Shown here in pieces: positions 11,545 to 24,901 of a stretch of DNA of 64,000 nucleotides. The stretch comes from Silene conica (taxonomy: Eukaryota; Streptophyta; Magnoliopsida; Caryophyllales; Caryophyllaceae): assembly GCA_029255685.2 (NCBI GenBank), contig CM055312.2, positions 54,842,202 to 54,906,201 of the forward strand, in the 5' to 3' direction. A model generated the notes under the pieces. It ran no database searches and was not told the origin of the DNA. It worked only from the letters and a program-made list of their open reading frames with translations. Every line of letters starts with the position of its first letter. Position 1 is the stretch's first letter. Both the position numbers and the translations under genes were made by a program.

Positions 11545-14500
11545 GTCTTCCCTCCTTAAAATGAACTTCGTCCCGAAGTTCACCATCCCATGATCCACCA
11601 ACTGGTCGCTAGGCACATATGGAACACGATATGGGGCACCACATAACGTCAAAACTAATAAGGGTACTTTAAAACACGAAATATTACATTCTACCCTCCT
11701 TAAGAAAACTTTGTCCCCAAAGTTTAACTTATCACTAAATTAAAGGATACTTCACGAACACAATAAAAAGCATAAGAGAAGTAACAAATTATCAAGTTTA
11801 TACAAACAATCGCGACATACCACTTAGCCATGTAAAACAATTAGACATATCATAACTCAAAAGATTTTACAATCCTATCCTCCTTAAAAACACGGTTACG
11901 TCCCCGTAACCTCATTATACAAAACCCAGCTCATAACTCCGTCTTACTCATTACTTTATCTCATACTATCTCAGTACTCCCAGTAACCAAATATCGCTCT
12001 CATCGTCGAATCTAAGACCAAAGACAAGGGGTGAGTGAACTGGCGGGATAAAACCGCAAAACAATATTTCTTTCTCAATATCGATTTCGAACTCGTAAGA
12101 TATAACTCAACAATCATGGTCACTCTAGACCAGAAACATAACTTGGCACAAGGGCCCCATAACTCAACAATCATCCAATCTCAATCTCCATCTCAATATC
12201 AGTATCAATACCGTCAAGGTTCACAAAACCGTGCTCAACACTTAAAGTATGATCTTTAAGCTACTCACCCACAAGTAAGGTCAAAGAGAACGATAAGAGA
12301 AATGTACTACCAATCATACACAATCCAAAATATCAATCCACAGTAACCCGTATACTCGGCTTCAATCTTAAACAAGCATTATAAAGATTCTCAATCCAGA
12401 ATACTCGTGTTCATTCGCAACACAACCACACTAATATCAATATTCATATATTACAAGACAATTTCCATCTGCAGGCTAGCCAAATGCTCACAGCAAAAAC
12501 ACAATCGGTGGTTCATAACATACGGATACTACTATACATTCAATAACCTTCACAATAACAACTTCTCAATAATTACTAACACATAATTAGTCATCATACA
12601 TGTCAAGCTTGAATGAAGATTGGAGCACCTAGACTCCGGCAAATCAATGAATACACGTACATATATCCCGTACAAGACTAAATTAATAAGATTGCTAGAA
12701 ACATGTTATGCGGTAAAGCAGAATCAGAGTAGCTAATACTTACGTGCCTTTGAAATTTTAACTCCAACTCAGCCTATTTCCACCCGTGTAGACAAACAGC
12801 CACTCGCATGTCATAAGTGACAATTTAAACATTTCATGTTCATAATCGTATTATAGAACCAAATCATGTTTTATAAAATACACAGAGCAAAATTAGTTAA
12901 CGTAATTGAACATGTGGAGCATTGACATATCTCACAAGGTATACATAAACCATAGAGTGACAAGACCGTTTAACTTTCCTAGATATCAATAGGTTAAAAC
13001 CACTTAGCTACATACCTCATCCACTCAAATTACACCATTTATCATGAAACTGGTAAAATATATGACTTGCAGATTAAGGGGTTTATATAATATGCAGCAA
13101 TTAAACACCAGGGCAGGATTTCGTCATCACGTAGCTACAGAATTTATTATGTTGCCAACAATCACAATAATTATCAAAACATTGCGCATTATCATGAATA
13201 ATCATCACTTGGAAACATTTTGAACCTTTGAAAACATCGAAGCGGTAATTTGTGGCAATTTATAAACATGAATCAAAAGACAATTTTACAAGCTATAGAT
13301 CGAAACAAGACTACACAGAGACATTCTGACTCTCATTTACTAAAACACTATCCTTGTAAATTGTAGCTCATGAATTATGAAAGTTTAGCGATAAAAGTAA
13401 ACGAATTCACATGACTAATATTTCCATAAATCACATGTCAACCAGTTAACAACTCCATAAATTAGGATCAGATTTTAAACATAGCAAATGCAATACAATT
13501 TGTGACATAACAATAGACATGAAGGTGTTATAAAGATTATTAGCTCAGTGAACTAGACATCGATATACCAAAAAAAAAAAAAAAATATATATACATGAAG
13601 GAACATCAACACGATTCGCATTGTTCAAAATAATCACCATTACTTATAACAATTAGTCTAGACTGCGATATCATGCTAACATATTTACCAGTCAAATTTC
13701 ATTCTACCACTTGTCAAGACTCTTCTCTGAGAAATACGATTTTAACATCACATCGTTAATTGAGGTCATAACACTGGAAGGTAAGAGCATCGATATAATT
13801 GAGACTATTCTTTGTAGAAATAAGCAAGACTACGTTATCATATCATAAGATGCATATTCATATCATATGCCTACTATTCATGTTACTAATGCCACATCAA
13901 AATATCACATGGTTACATCACATAATTCACATTTGGTTACACCTTTATATGAAACTTAATTCACAATTTCACCAATTAAACATTATGCAACAACTTACAC
14001 AAATTATAATTACATATCCACTTAGTTATCTTGCGAGCCATTATAATTTTTAGAAAGTAAAAAAAAATATAATGAATTGACTATTCATAGGAAACAGAAG
14101 CATATACATATCTCAAGGGTATCATTTATAACAATTTTGACAACTTAAAAGGTTTGGACCGGAACTTAACTACAATCCATCGGAAAATTGTACAACTTAC
14201 AAAAATCACAATTAAATAACGACTCGATAAGATTGTACATAGCTTATCATTTTGGAAACTTGAACGAACATTCTAAACAATGGAGTTGGGATTATACATA
14301 AAAGGTAAACACGTTTTAAGTGACTTCCTTTACAAAAACATGGATCAAGACAGAACCGTGTAATAGCAATCTGACCACTGTCAACTAGAGTTTTATATCT
14401 CTCAAAGTACAACTCCTATTAACGTGAAACCAAAAGCATCATAACACCAACTCAGAAGGTTATCATATATAAAATTGCATACTCAATTATAGAACACATA

Positions 14501-15269
14501 TAAAATGACGGCCCGTACAAACAAGATAACATTCTACTATCGCACAATCACAACTTATCCCAGTACGGAAATATAAACGAGGAACTACTACGATGACCCT
14601 TATTGATCACTAACTTCATAACGAATTTTAAATACGTATAATAGGCACAAAATTTGAAGTACGATGGATGCAACGCATAACTCTATACATTCATGGCTTA
14701 GGGCAACACATTCCGCATATCACTAGACATAGGTTACTATAACATATGATATAATCACAGAATTACTTATCCTTACAAGGAGTTAGACACCAATATCATA
14801 TAATAACGATAGTCATTTAAATACCAGGTAATCGTATTGAACATTTCAAGCACCAGTATACTATGATCAGATCATTCGAACCATTGCTCAACCAATACAC
14901 ATTCAAACTCTGAAAATTTCCATTCAATCATCATCCATATCGATCCATATTTCTTATCACACATATTCTTCTAACGCACATCATTAATTATAACTCACAT
15001 ATTACTTACCTCATTCTTCTCCTGCAAGATCGTTAGTACAAGATGACCAGGTCTCTATAGAATCTACCCCACTCTTCCATTTCTCTCATTGGGTTCCCGA
15101 GACATAACCGAAAGGGCCCATGGTTTGGTGTGAGGGGGCCCCTAACTCATCCCGTTCCTTTTTGGGGCTCCTATCAGTTTCATCTCGGTGTTCATTTTAT
15201 TAGACTCTTCCTACGTTCATTATTATTCATTCGGTTTAGGCCTGAGGATCGTTCGCTCTGATACCACTT
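11545..15269 (-). other. Interior of gypsy-like element, no coding domains
   Basis: About 3.7 kb of AT-rich sequence, with no readable gag or pol in any frame. Two purine-tract-like blocks are seen on the minus strand: one abutting the LTR (11548-11560) and a second near 11694-11705 preceded by GGGGACAAAGTTT. The primer-binding site sits at the other end, 3 bases from the LTR. The block at 58609-58645 in the related + strand element matches the second tract. Confidence 0.8.
15255..15266 (-). promoter_or_regulatory. Primer-binding site, tRNA-iMet type
   Basis: The minus strand reads TGGTATCAGAGC three bases inside the 5' LTR border. This is the standard complement of the plant initiator tRNA 3' end used to prime minus-strand cDNA. 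Confidence 0.9.
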
Positions 15270-17752
15270 TGTAACACCCCGATTTATCAAGGAGCCTTTA
15301 GCAAGACATCCTCAGTAAATTGAGCTGTTACCATCTCGGAATATCCGAGGTAGTGAATAACAAAGTAAATCATACCAAAGTACTTTATATGAAAACTAGT
15401 AAAATTTAAACTTCAGTGTTACAGGTACTACACAGCGGAATAAAAAAAAAACAACTGATAACTACAAGATATGTGATCTACATCTAAGTCGGTCCATCCA
15501 AGTGCTCACGCCATCCCATGCTCCCACAGCAACATCTTTCCTGTCAAAACTGCTCCCCATTACGGATCATCACAGGTGTCACACGAATACACAGGGTCAA
15601 CCACGAGGTTGAGTAGAGGAAAAACTATAAACAAACCACATTACTATAAATAGAAAGTCGAACTTCTCCACTCCGAATCACAAGACCCATAAATCTCCAC
15701 ACCAATCACAGACCCTTTATCTCCGCACCAAACACAGACCCTTTATCTCCGCACCAAACACAGACCCTTTATCTCCGCACCAAACACAGACCCTTTATCT
15801 CCGCACCAAACACAGACCCTTTATCTCCGCTTCGTATCGTATCACAGAGATATACAGTCAATCAATAACATTATAATATTATTCATTCAATAAAACGTAT
15901 ACAACTCACCACAGTTAATAATCAATGTCACAATATCGTAAACAAGATCTCAATCATTTCCCCTACCTCGAATAGCAGAAGGATAAGGTCAACTGTAAAG
16001 CTGCTAGAAGTATTCCACGCGAAACCGTCACCTAAACATATATTACGGAACTAATTAATAAACTTCCCGAACCCCCATAAGTCAACTTACTCTTATTGCA
16101 AAAGTACTCTTCCATAAGTGGAAAGTTTCCCAAAATGGAAACTTCCCAAAATAGTAGTTCCTTTAAAACATTACTTCCCGACCCATAATATAGCCAAACA
16201 CCACCTTTAACATAATTAACATAATTAAACATAGATAACTATTATCAATTATTAATATCTACTAAACATATAAATAATAAAACATTATTAATAACAATAA
16301 TAGTAACTTATATATATTAATAAACTTGATATACAATTATAACATTTGCCAACAACATACCTAATAATAATAATACTAATATTAATAACATTATTATCCT
16401 ATAATTATAAAATCACCATAAAAATAAATCAATTAATAATAATAAACATAAAACAATAATAATAATAATAACCAAAACACACAACGTATAAAACGCAGCC
16501 TAAGTACCAGCCCCAAAACCCGTAACCGACAGCCTGACCACCCTACTTCCAGCCTTCCTCGACACACCCTTTCCGCCTTAACCACCACCCCAACGCCGTG
16601 ACTACCTCCCTGGACTACGGTGTACCACTTGGCGCCAACCACGAATCCAGACTTGTCCCCACCAGCTCTCAAAACCACCATCAAACCCCCTGGTCACAAC
16701 TACCTACACTGAACCCGCGACGAACACCTACCGTAACCAACCCCTAAACGCTTGCTAGCACCACCATTACCCCCGCCAGTTACCACCACCCGACACCCCA
16801 GACTACCAACAAGCAACTGGTGTCAACCCCCTGGCCTCGACACCACTACACTCATTGAACAACAACCTCCAAACCCACTGTCCCTCACGATACCCTCTGG
16901 TTTACAAATACCCCGAGCCACTGTTTGGGAGAAATTCACGGTGGTTCAACCACCATTCTCCACCCCATCCATTGCCACACAACTCACAACCACCCCCCTA
17001 CTATTACTCATAAGGCTCATTCCCAGAAACAACCCGAAACCCGATATAACGCAGCCCCAATCGAAACAGCGCAAAAGAAACGAAAACAGAGCGAAAACAG
17101 AGTTTTGACAGCAGACGACTCGCGGTGGTTAACACGCCACCCACGGTGGTCTTACGGTGGTCTAAATACGATGGACATGTTACACAAAATACAAGGATTA
17201 CATACGAACTTAGTTTACGGTTCACAGATGCATAACAACACAATGAAACACTTACGAACATGGCTGCGCAGGTGAACTATTCCGGTGATGGTTATCTCAG
17301 ATTCGCTCCTTCCCTTCTTCTTCCCAATCCCAGGCCAGGTTCATTGAGTGTATGGATTAAGGAGATAGAAGAGTGAAGGGTTTTTAGGGTTGTACGTAGT
17401 AAGGAGGCAAAAGAGACAATAGGGTTTTGAGTTTTTGTTTTGATAGGTTTGTCGATGGGTGAGGAGTATGATAGGTTTGTCGATGGTTTTAGGAGTATGA
17501 TATGCATTAGGGTTTTATTTTTGTATCCCATCATTGATGCATTGCACAATTACACCACCCATCAAGTATAAATCGTAAGACCAAACCCATCACGTATCCC
17601 GATAAAATAAAATACTGATTCCCGTTCATACGTCGCAACTTAAAATATAACTAATACGATAAAAATATAAATAAAACCTTATTCAATAAATTAATTATCG
17701 AATACACGTTAATATAAATAATAAACCATATAATAAAATACGGAGTATTACA
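15270..17752 (-). repeat. LTR (5' LTR in element orientation)
   Basis: It has the same length as 9062-11544 and was read as almost identical. One substitution noted is A at 9767 against G at 15975. It carries the same minisatellite and the same chance open frames. Confidence 0.93.
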
Positions 17753-17757
17753 GTGGC

Positions 17758-18261
17758 CGAAACTTCTTTGATAAAATAGTCTATATTATCTACTACGGAG
17801 TAATTCTTTAAGTTTGCCTTTTTTTATAAACAATTTGGACAAACATAAAAAAAAAAATTGATGTAAGGTACCAACACGGAAGCTACCTCATCATTTGACT
17901 GAATCAAGGTCGTAGGAGCTCATTGCTACGGAAAAGACTTTTGACGTAGTGGGAAGCGGGTGCTGTACATTACTAGAATAAGGCCACATTTGTTGTTACA
18001 AAAACTTTCGAGTCTTTTCAGACCGTACTCGTATAAACACGTCACAACATAGATATAGATAAAAATTTCTTACTCTGACATTTCTTCTCGGAGGGTCGAA
18101 CGAGGGAGTTTTTCGCAACAAAAGTAGACGAACAAAATTTTATAAGATATTAGTATTATATCTAGTGATTTCAAGTATTGTTTGTTAAATAAATCTGTCA
18201 CATTGAACTTCTATCAGTTTTCCAAGTATTCATTGCGATTCCTGCTTTTCAATAGCTTTGG
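17758..18261. other. No gene seen (element C interior resumes)
   Basis: Sequence continues from before 9057 once the inserted retroelement is removed. It is AT-rich, with short frames only. Confidence 0.5.
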
Positions 18262-19432
18262 TATTGAAAACGGAACATATAAAAGAGACGTACCTACTAT
18301 TGGAAACGGAACATAAGAAAGAGACGTACCTACTATGCATTTAAAATGTACCTACTACCCTTTTGAAATGTATCTAGTAGCCAAACATGTAACTAGTGCA
18401 TAAAATCTCTCCTAAACGGGGACAAAAGAGGGTTTTAGATTGGATAAGGACCCCTCTATCGCGGAGTCGCCTAATTCAACCCAAAACCTTTACCCTTAAT
18501 ATTGGAAACAGAACATATGAAAGAGACGTACCTACTATACATTTAAATTGTACCTACTACCCTTTTGAAACGTATCTAGTACCCAAACATGTAACAAGTG
18601 CATAAAATCTCTTCTAAACGGGGACAAAGGAAGGTTTTAGATTGGATAAAGACCCCTCTATCGCGGAGTCGCCTAATTCAACCCAAAACCTTTACCCTTA
18701 ATATTGGAAACGGAACATATGAAATAGACGTACCTACTATAGATTTAAAATGTATCTACTACCCTTTTGAAACGTATCTAGTAGCCAAACATGTAACTAG
18801 TGCATAAAATCTCTCCTAAACGGGGACAAAAGCGGGTTTTAGATTGGATAAGGACCCCTCTATCGCGGAGTCGCCTATTTCAACCCAAAACCTTTACCCT
18901 TAATATTGGAAACGGAACATAAGAAAGAGAGGTACCTACTATACATTTAAAATGTACCTACTACCCTTTTGAAACGTATCTAGTAGCCAAACATGTAACT
19001 AGTGCATAAAATCTCTCCTAAACGGGGACAAAGGAGGGTTTTAGATTGGATAAGTACCCCTCTATCGCGGAGTCGCCTAATTTAACCCAAAACCTTTACC
19101 CTTAATATTGGAAACGGAACATAAGAAAGAGACGTACCTACTATGCATTTAAAATGTACCTACTACCCTTTTGAAACGTATCTAGTAGCCAAACATGTAA
19201 CTAGTGCATAAAATCTCTCCTAAACGGGGACAAAAGAGGGTTTTAGATTGGATAAGGACCCCTCTATCGCGGAGTCGCCTAATTCAACCCAAAACCTTTA
19301 CCCTTAATATTGGAAACGGGACATATGAAAGAGACGTACCTACTATACATTTAAAAGTACCTACTACCCTTTTGAAACGTATCTAGTAGCCAAACACCTA
19401 ACTAGTGCATAAAACCTCTCTTAAATGGGGAC
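18262..19432. repeat. 202-bp tandem array, six copies
   Basis: The anchor AGTGCATAAAATCTCT recurs with starts near 18396, 18598, 18800, 19002, 19204 and 19405, giving periods of 202, 202, 202, 202 and 201. Copies are about 95% alike. Because 202 is not a multiple of three, the frames that open in some copies (18396, 18598, 19204) cannot make one repeat protein. The unit matches the single inverted copy at 6075-6300 at roughly 80%. Confidence 0.93.
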
Positions 19433-21944
19433 GAGAAAGGATTTTATTACGATCTATTTTCATTGATGCAAAAGAGATAAACTTTTAACACTGTTCCCAA
19501 CAAGGTTTATAATTACATCATTAAAAGAAACCTAAAGCTTATATTTTCAACACATGAGTTTACAATTACAATGTTCGAAACAAGTCTTGACAAGATTCTT
19601 CTATCCAGATCTTGGCATGAATTTGTTGTTTTAACGTTCATCCAATGCAAACTTGAAATTAATCTCATGTAACGACCTGCATAAAAAATCAAAGCTAAGA
19701 AAAGGCTATAAATTGGATGACATTGTGTTATGGATAAGTCAATTAAAAAAAGGACTATTGCATTTGAGAATCCATGCTATCAAAGTCTTTCATCTTGGGA
19801 GTGTGTTTCATTTTGTTACTTTTAACATAAGTGAAAATAAAGGTGCAGGAAGAGTTAGCTTCAGAAAGTCGACGTTTGGTTGATTAATGTGGAGCAGCAG
19901 GTAAAAATGTAATGAAAGTCGCATTTTTATTTTTTAAATGATATGATATGTGCTCACCATAACCAAGTTACGTGTTATACACGTATTACCAATTCAGCAT
20001 AGTAATGCACTCGTCAAACCATTTCGAAAGAACCATCTCCTCCACTAACTAATTCCGAACATTTAATAAATCAAACCAAAACAAACACAAATCCAACCAA
20101 AGCTAACATGCATATAAAGGCACACAAAGCACAATCCAAACTACAATACAGATTTAGCAAATCATACCAAAAACACTACAAACTCATGCAGTACAAACAA
20201 TCCTAGTCAACTATAAATGCAAATTCTCATATAAGATGATTGAATTGATTGTAAGATTGGAATGGGTCTAGAGCAACCCACATACCCGATTAGTAATAAA
20301 CTCTAATTCGTGCTAGATATATATTTTTGAATCTATTTCACACTTACTAAACTATTAATACCAAAAATACCACACACCAAAAGCATGAGTCTCATTTTAT
20401 GTATACATCTCTGAACTGCAATGAGCCCTAATTTATGATCTTTATTGGGCAGACACATAAAACATGAAATATGTCAATTTCCCATAATTAGTTCAAAATT
20501 CGTTGTCTGTTAGATTCCTCAATTTCAAAGGAATGTCATGGTTTTGTACAACAGGTTGCATGCAAACAACTGAAAATGTAAAATGATGGGTGCTGTGTTT
20601 AGTAACTATAGTAGTGCCACAGGCCAAGGATTCCACACTAAGATGTTATTTATAAAGCAGTAACGCAAAGATCGATCTTGCAAAACTCATTATGACACTC
20701 CGGACATTGCATCCAAATTTGCGAAAGTATAACGGTATTGTGTAAATCACGACAGAACTGAAATGCCCTATCGGGGACCTAATTCTCTACCTCCCATTGT
20801 TCACTTCTTGTCTAATCAGGCATATGTGCAAGGAAGACCATTAAAAAAGTTGACATGAACTAAAATACATATCACCCTAACCAAGTTAGGTGTTATACAC
20901 ATACTACCAATTCAGCACAGTAATGCACTCAGCAAACCATTTCAAAATCACTATCTCCTAAACTAACTCTCTCCCAAACATTCAATATTTCAGAGAAAAG
21001 CTAACACATACAAAGCCACACAAAACACAATCCAAACTACAATAGTTTGCTGAGTGCATTACTGTCTCGATCCAAAACACAATCTAAACTAACTCTCTCC
21101 CAAACATTCAATATTTCAGAGAAAAGCTAACACATACAAAGCCACACAAAACACAATCCAAACTACAATAGTAATTTAGCAGAACTTACCAAATCAACGC
21201 CACGATTCAGAAATACCAGAAAGCATAGTAAGATCACTAGGGCCTCATTAACATGTTTAAAGTCATAACCTTCTCAAACATCTCCACAATATCATATGAA
21301 CCCCCCATTTCTAAGAATTGCATGCACAAACAACACACCAAGAACACAATAAACCCATGGAGCATAAAACAATCCTTGAAGTAGCCAAGTATAAATGCGA
21401 ATTCTTATTTAAGACGGGCTTAAGCGTGAAACAGGTCCAAACAACCCATACACCCGATTCGTAATGAGCATTAATTCCAGCTACTGATACCAAAAAATAC
21501 AAGTTTTTCATTTACTGTATACATCTCTGAACGCATTGAACCCTAATTTACTGATCTTAATTGGGGGAAACACATAAAACATGAAGGATTTCAATTTCTC
21601 ATAATCAATTCAAAACTTAACTCATACCCGTCAAAACCCATCAAACAAAATCAAGAAAAATCGAAACTTTAACAACAATTTGACAAATTTAAGCAAAGGC
21701 ATCATGCATTCATGCTAAATACCAAGAGAAGTAAATTAAATATTAAGAGAAAGATAGATTTATTCACAGCATTATGAAGAATTGACAACCTCTTTCAACT
21801 AGCAAAATCGTAAAGTGAAGCTGCAAAGGCGTAATCGCTTCCTAAATACATAAATATGATCAAAATTCTGCTCTTTTGAGGAAACATGATGATGAACTTG
21901 TAAAGGGGGAAAACAATTACAACTAATAATTATATAAAAACTAT
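19433..21944. other. Right arm interior of element C with a diverged duplication
   Basis: Two related blocks in the same orientation lie at about 19952-20510 and 20871-21612. They share CCAAGTTA-GTGTTATACAC, AATGCACTC and ACATCTCTGAAC landmarks. The second block also holds an 86-bp duplication that read as exact (20960-21045 and 21086-21171, offset 126). No gene was recognised. The open frame at 19653-19883 matches nothing known to me. Confidence 0.6.
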
Positions 21945-22580
<636 letters not shown>

Positions 22581-22583
22581 AAT

Positions 22584-23142
22584 GAATTGGGATCCTATGA
22601 GAACCACCAATATAATGAGAACCATGAGAACTCTACCTTACGGACTTTTTAAAAAAAAATTAATGACATATTTGGATTCGGCATGGAATTTATGGCTAGA
22701 TAACATATTTCTTGGTCTAGAAAATATATACTAGTGACGAAAATTAAGGTGAGATACGTTTTATTAATTTTCATGCACTTACTACCGATTTTTACGTATC
22801 TATCATTTTTCATGCACTTAGAACTTGTTTTAATGCACGTAGAGCCTATTATTTCATGCACCTAGTAATCATTTTGATACATGTAAAAAATTTCATGCAT
22901 GTAGTGGTCGTTTTCGTGCATTTATAGCCGTTTTAGTATGCCTAATTGTATTTTGGGACAATAAGTATATATTTTTTTAATAAAATCAAAAAAATTTGTT
23001 TAATGATACTAAAGTGCGTATTTAAATAAGCTAAACTAATGGTAAATGATCCATCGAAACTTTCAAAGCGAGATATGGTGGAGATTTAGTGAGGGTTCTC
23101 ATGGTTCTCATTATAAGGGTGGTTCTCACCGGATATTTTAAG
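22584..23142. mobile_element. MITE (element D), about 560 bp
   Basis: The left end contains GAGAACCACC, then ATAATGAGAACCATGAGAAC. The reverse complement of the right end (from about 23142) contains GAGAACCACC, then TTATAATGAGAACCATGAGAAC. This gives inverted repeats of about 45 bp. The left end follows a (TA)n tract and shares the G, six bases, GATC layout with elements B and C. No open frame of note. The interior has a run of GCAC(T/G)TA-type phrases. Confidence 0.75.
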
Positions 23143-24213
23143 TTTCATAAGCCTACAGGCAAGCCCGTCAATTAGTAATGGGCATATATGAACAGTGGTA
23201 ATAGCCCGTTATAACTGGCACGGACACGAAAATTAAGCACACTGGACACATTTTAATAAGTTATGGCTTGTGTCTGGCCCGAACCCGTAAACGATCAGGT
23301 CTAATATACAATACGAGAATCTCATATTTACGGAAATAATAAGGATATAACGGTTATAATCAACATCACAAATTCTTATTTATCACGGGCTAAATATGTC
23401 ACAAGCTTGTGACGTGAGACAAACTTGCAAGTGGGAAGGGCAAGTGAAAGGGGTTGTGAAAAGTCACAAGTTTTTGACCGTCACACGCAACACTGACTTA
23501 ATCTACATAAGGAAGATCAATCAAGTATCCCTTGATTGTAGGGACCAACGACTCTATGGCTGTGTGCAACGGTTATGGGGCTTGATATGTTTGAAGTATT
23601 GCTTCAAAAAAAAGCTTCTTTTATTCCACATTCATAAAATAAGTTGGGCTTTCATATTTTAGAAGTGGTCACTTATGTTTCATTGCTGGATGTGTAGTAG
23701 TAATGGGCTCTACCACCACACGCGCGCACCCCACGTTGCATCGGGCCTGGTTGGGCTCTAGACTTTGGGCTCTGGCATAGCAACTGTGGTGTGTGCCGTA
23801 GGGCGTAGGCTCTCTTTGGAAGTGAAATCACTTATTCTCTATATTTTTTGCACAATTTCCGAGACTGATTACTCAGTCTTCTATTACTGATTTTATGTTT
23901 TACCCATACCGATTGTGTGGTTTTGTAAGGTTGATTTCAGTCTTTCTAATACAGATATTTCAGTCTTCTAAAATCCATTTTCGAGGCAATTTAATGGTGC
24001 ATCTGGATTCTTCTTATTTCTCCTATAAATACCACGTGCACATATCTTCAGTATTTCAACCACCCACAACATCATTCTCCCATTTCTTATATTTTCTCTA
24101 TTCAAAACTGATATTATGGCGTTCTTCAAATAATCCTCATTCCGAGTTGTTCGGTCTATGCCTTGATTTTGTTAGTCGTCGCTTCGAATGACTTTGCGGG
24201 GGTCTAAAACGAC
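23143..24213. other. No gene supported
   Basis: The stretch includes a perfect 16-bp palindrome GTCACAAGCTTGTGAC (23399-23414) and a promoter-like CCTATAAATACC at about 24022. The frames at 23396-23662 and 23895-24191 match no family known to me. The layout could be a degraded LTR, but no borders were found. Confidence 0.4.
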
Positions 24214-24901
24214 TATGCAACGCCCTGAAACCTAAACTGTAAAACCCCTCGCGAAGCGGAAATGTAAACAAAGGGGCATGCGAAAAAATGCGCGGAATTA
24301 AAACTTTTTGATGATATGAACTAAAAATCACGAGAAGATTTAAAGTAAAACTAATTGCGGAATTTAAACTAAAATTGTTTAAAGTTAGATACAAAAGGCC
24401 AAACGGGGATGACACATCCTACAAATAACAAATAGTAAATAAACCATAGCAAAACGATATAGAAGTGTAGTCATGTCGAAGTGCAACATCACTCGCTAGC
24501 TCTCAGTCGAATCCCCATATCAGCACCTACCTGTCATACATGAAACATGTATGCCACAGTTAGTGGGAAGTAACACTGGGTTCTCCCAGCCACTTTTCGT
24601 CAGAAAACACGTAAGCTGACATATATGACAATATACAAACAAACATGTTCAGATACAACAACAACCACAAGAGACATATTAATCAATCAATTATCATGTG
24701 AGAACTATACTTAATAACATCATGCAATACTTAACATATTCAAGTCAACAAGTTAACATACCAAACAAGTATAGGAATCCAAATCAACACAATATCTGAT
24801 TCAGCGGCCAACACTCAAGGCATAATCAGACACACTATCAACATCCAGTTTCAACAATGTAACTAGTTCAGCGGTCCACTCGAGACATAACTAGACACAC
24901 A
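24214..24901 (-). mobile_element. Probable truncated gypsy-like LTR
   Basis: The stretch starts TGCAACGCCCTG and continues with sequence styled like minus-strand gypsy LTRs: an 'aacgccctgaaac' head, then a region resembling the 'CATC...CTCCCA' part of the LTR at 9062. It breaks off at the copia-type LTR at 24902. No partner LTR or target duplication was found. Confidence 0.35.

Larger units (their letters stand above)
9062..17752 (-). mobile_element. Complete non-autonomous gypsy-like LTR retrotransposon
   Basis: Two 2,483-bp direct repeats (9062-11544 and 15270-17752) bound a 3.7-kb interior. Both are TG...CA bordered and are flanked by the 5-bp target duplication GTGGC (9057-9061 and 17753-17757). 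The minus-strand primer-binding site TGGTATCAGAGC (15266-15255) matches the tRNA-iMet 3' end. A purine-rich tract, AAGGAGGGAAGAC on the minus strand, abuts the other LTR at 11545. No gag, protease, reverse transcriptase or integrase can be read inside, so it depends on a partner element. The FACGAAGTTC-type tail before the purine tract resembles the region after the chromointegrase of Tekay/Del gypsy elements, which is an inference about affiliation. LTR identity suggests recent insertion. Confidence 0.92.

Noticed and set aside
18396..19386. Three similar frames of 60-69 codons suggesting a repeat protein family
   Set aside because: They are the 202-bp tandem unit. The period is not a multiple of three and the frames stop at differing points.
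19653..19883. 76-codon frame starting MKLISCNDLHKKSKLRKGYK
   Set aside because: No family recognised, no splice or promoter context, and it sits in duplicated transposon sequence.
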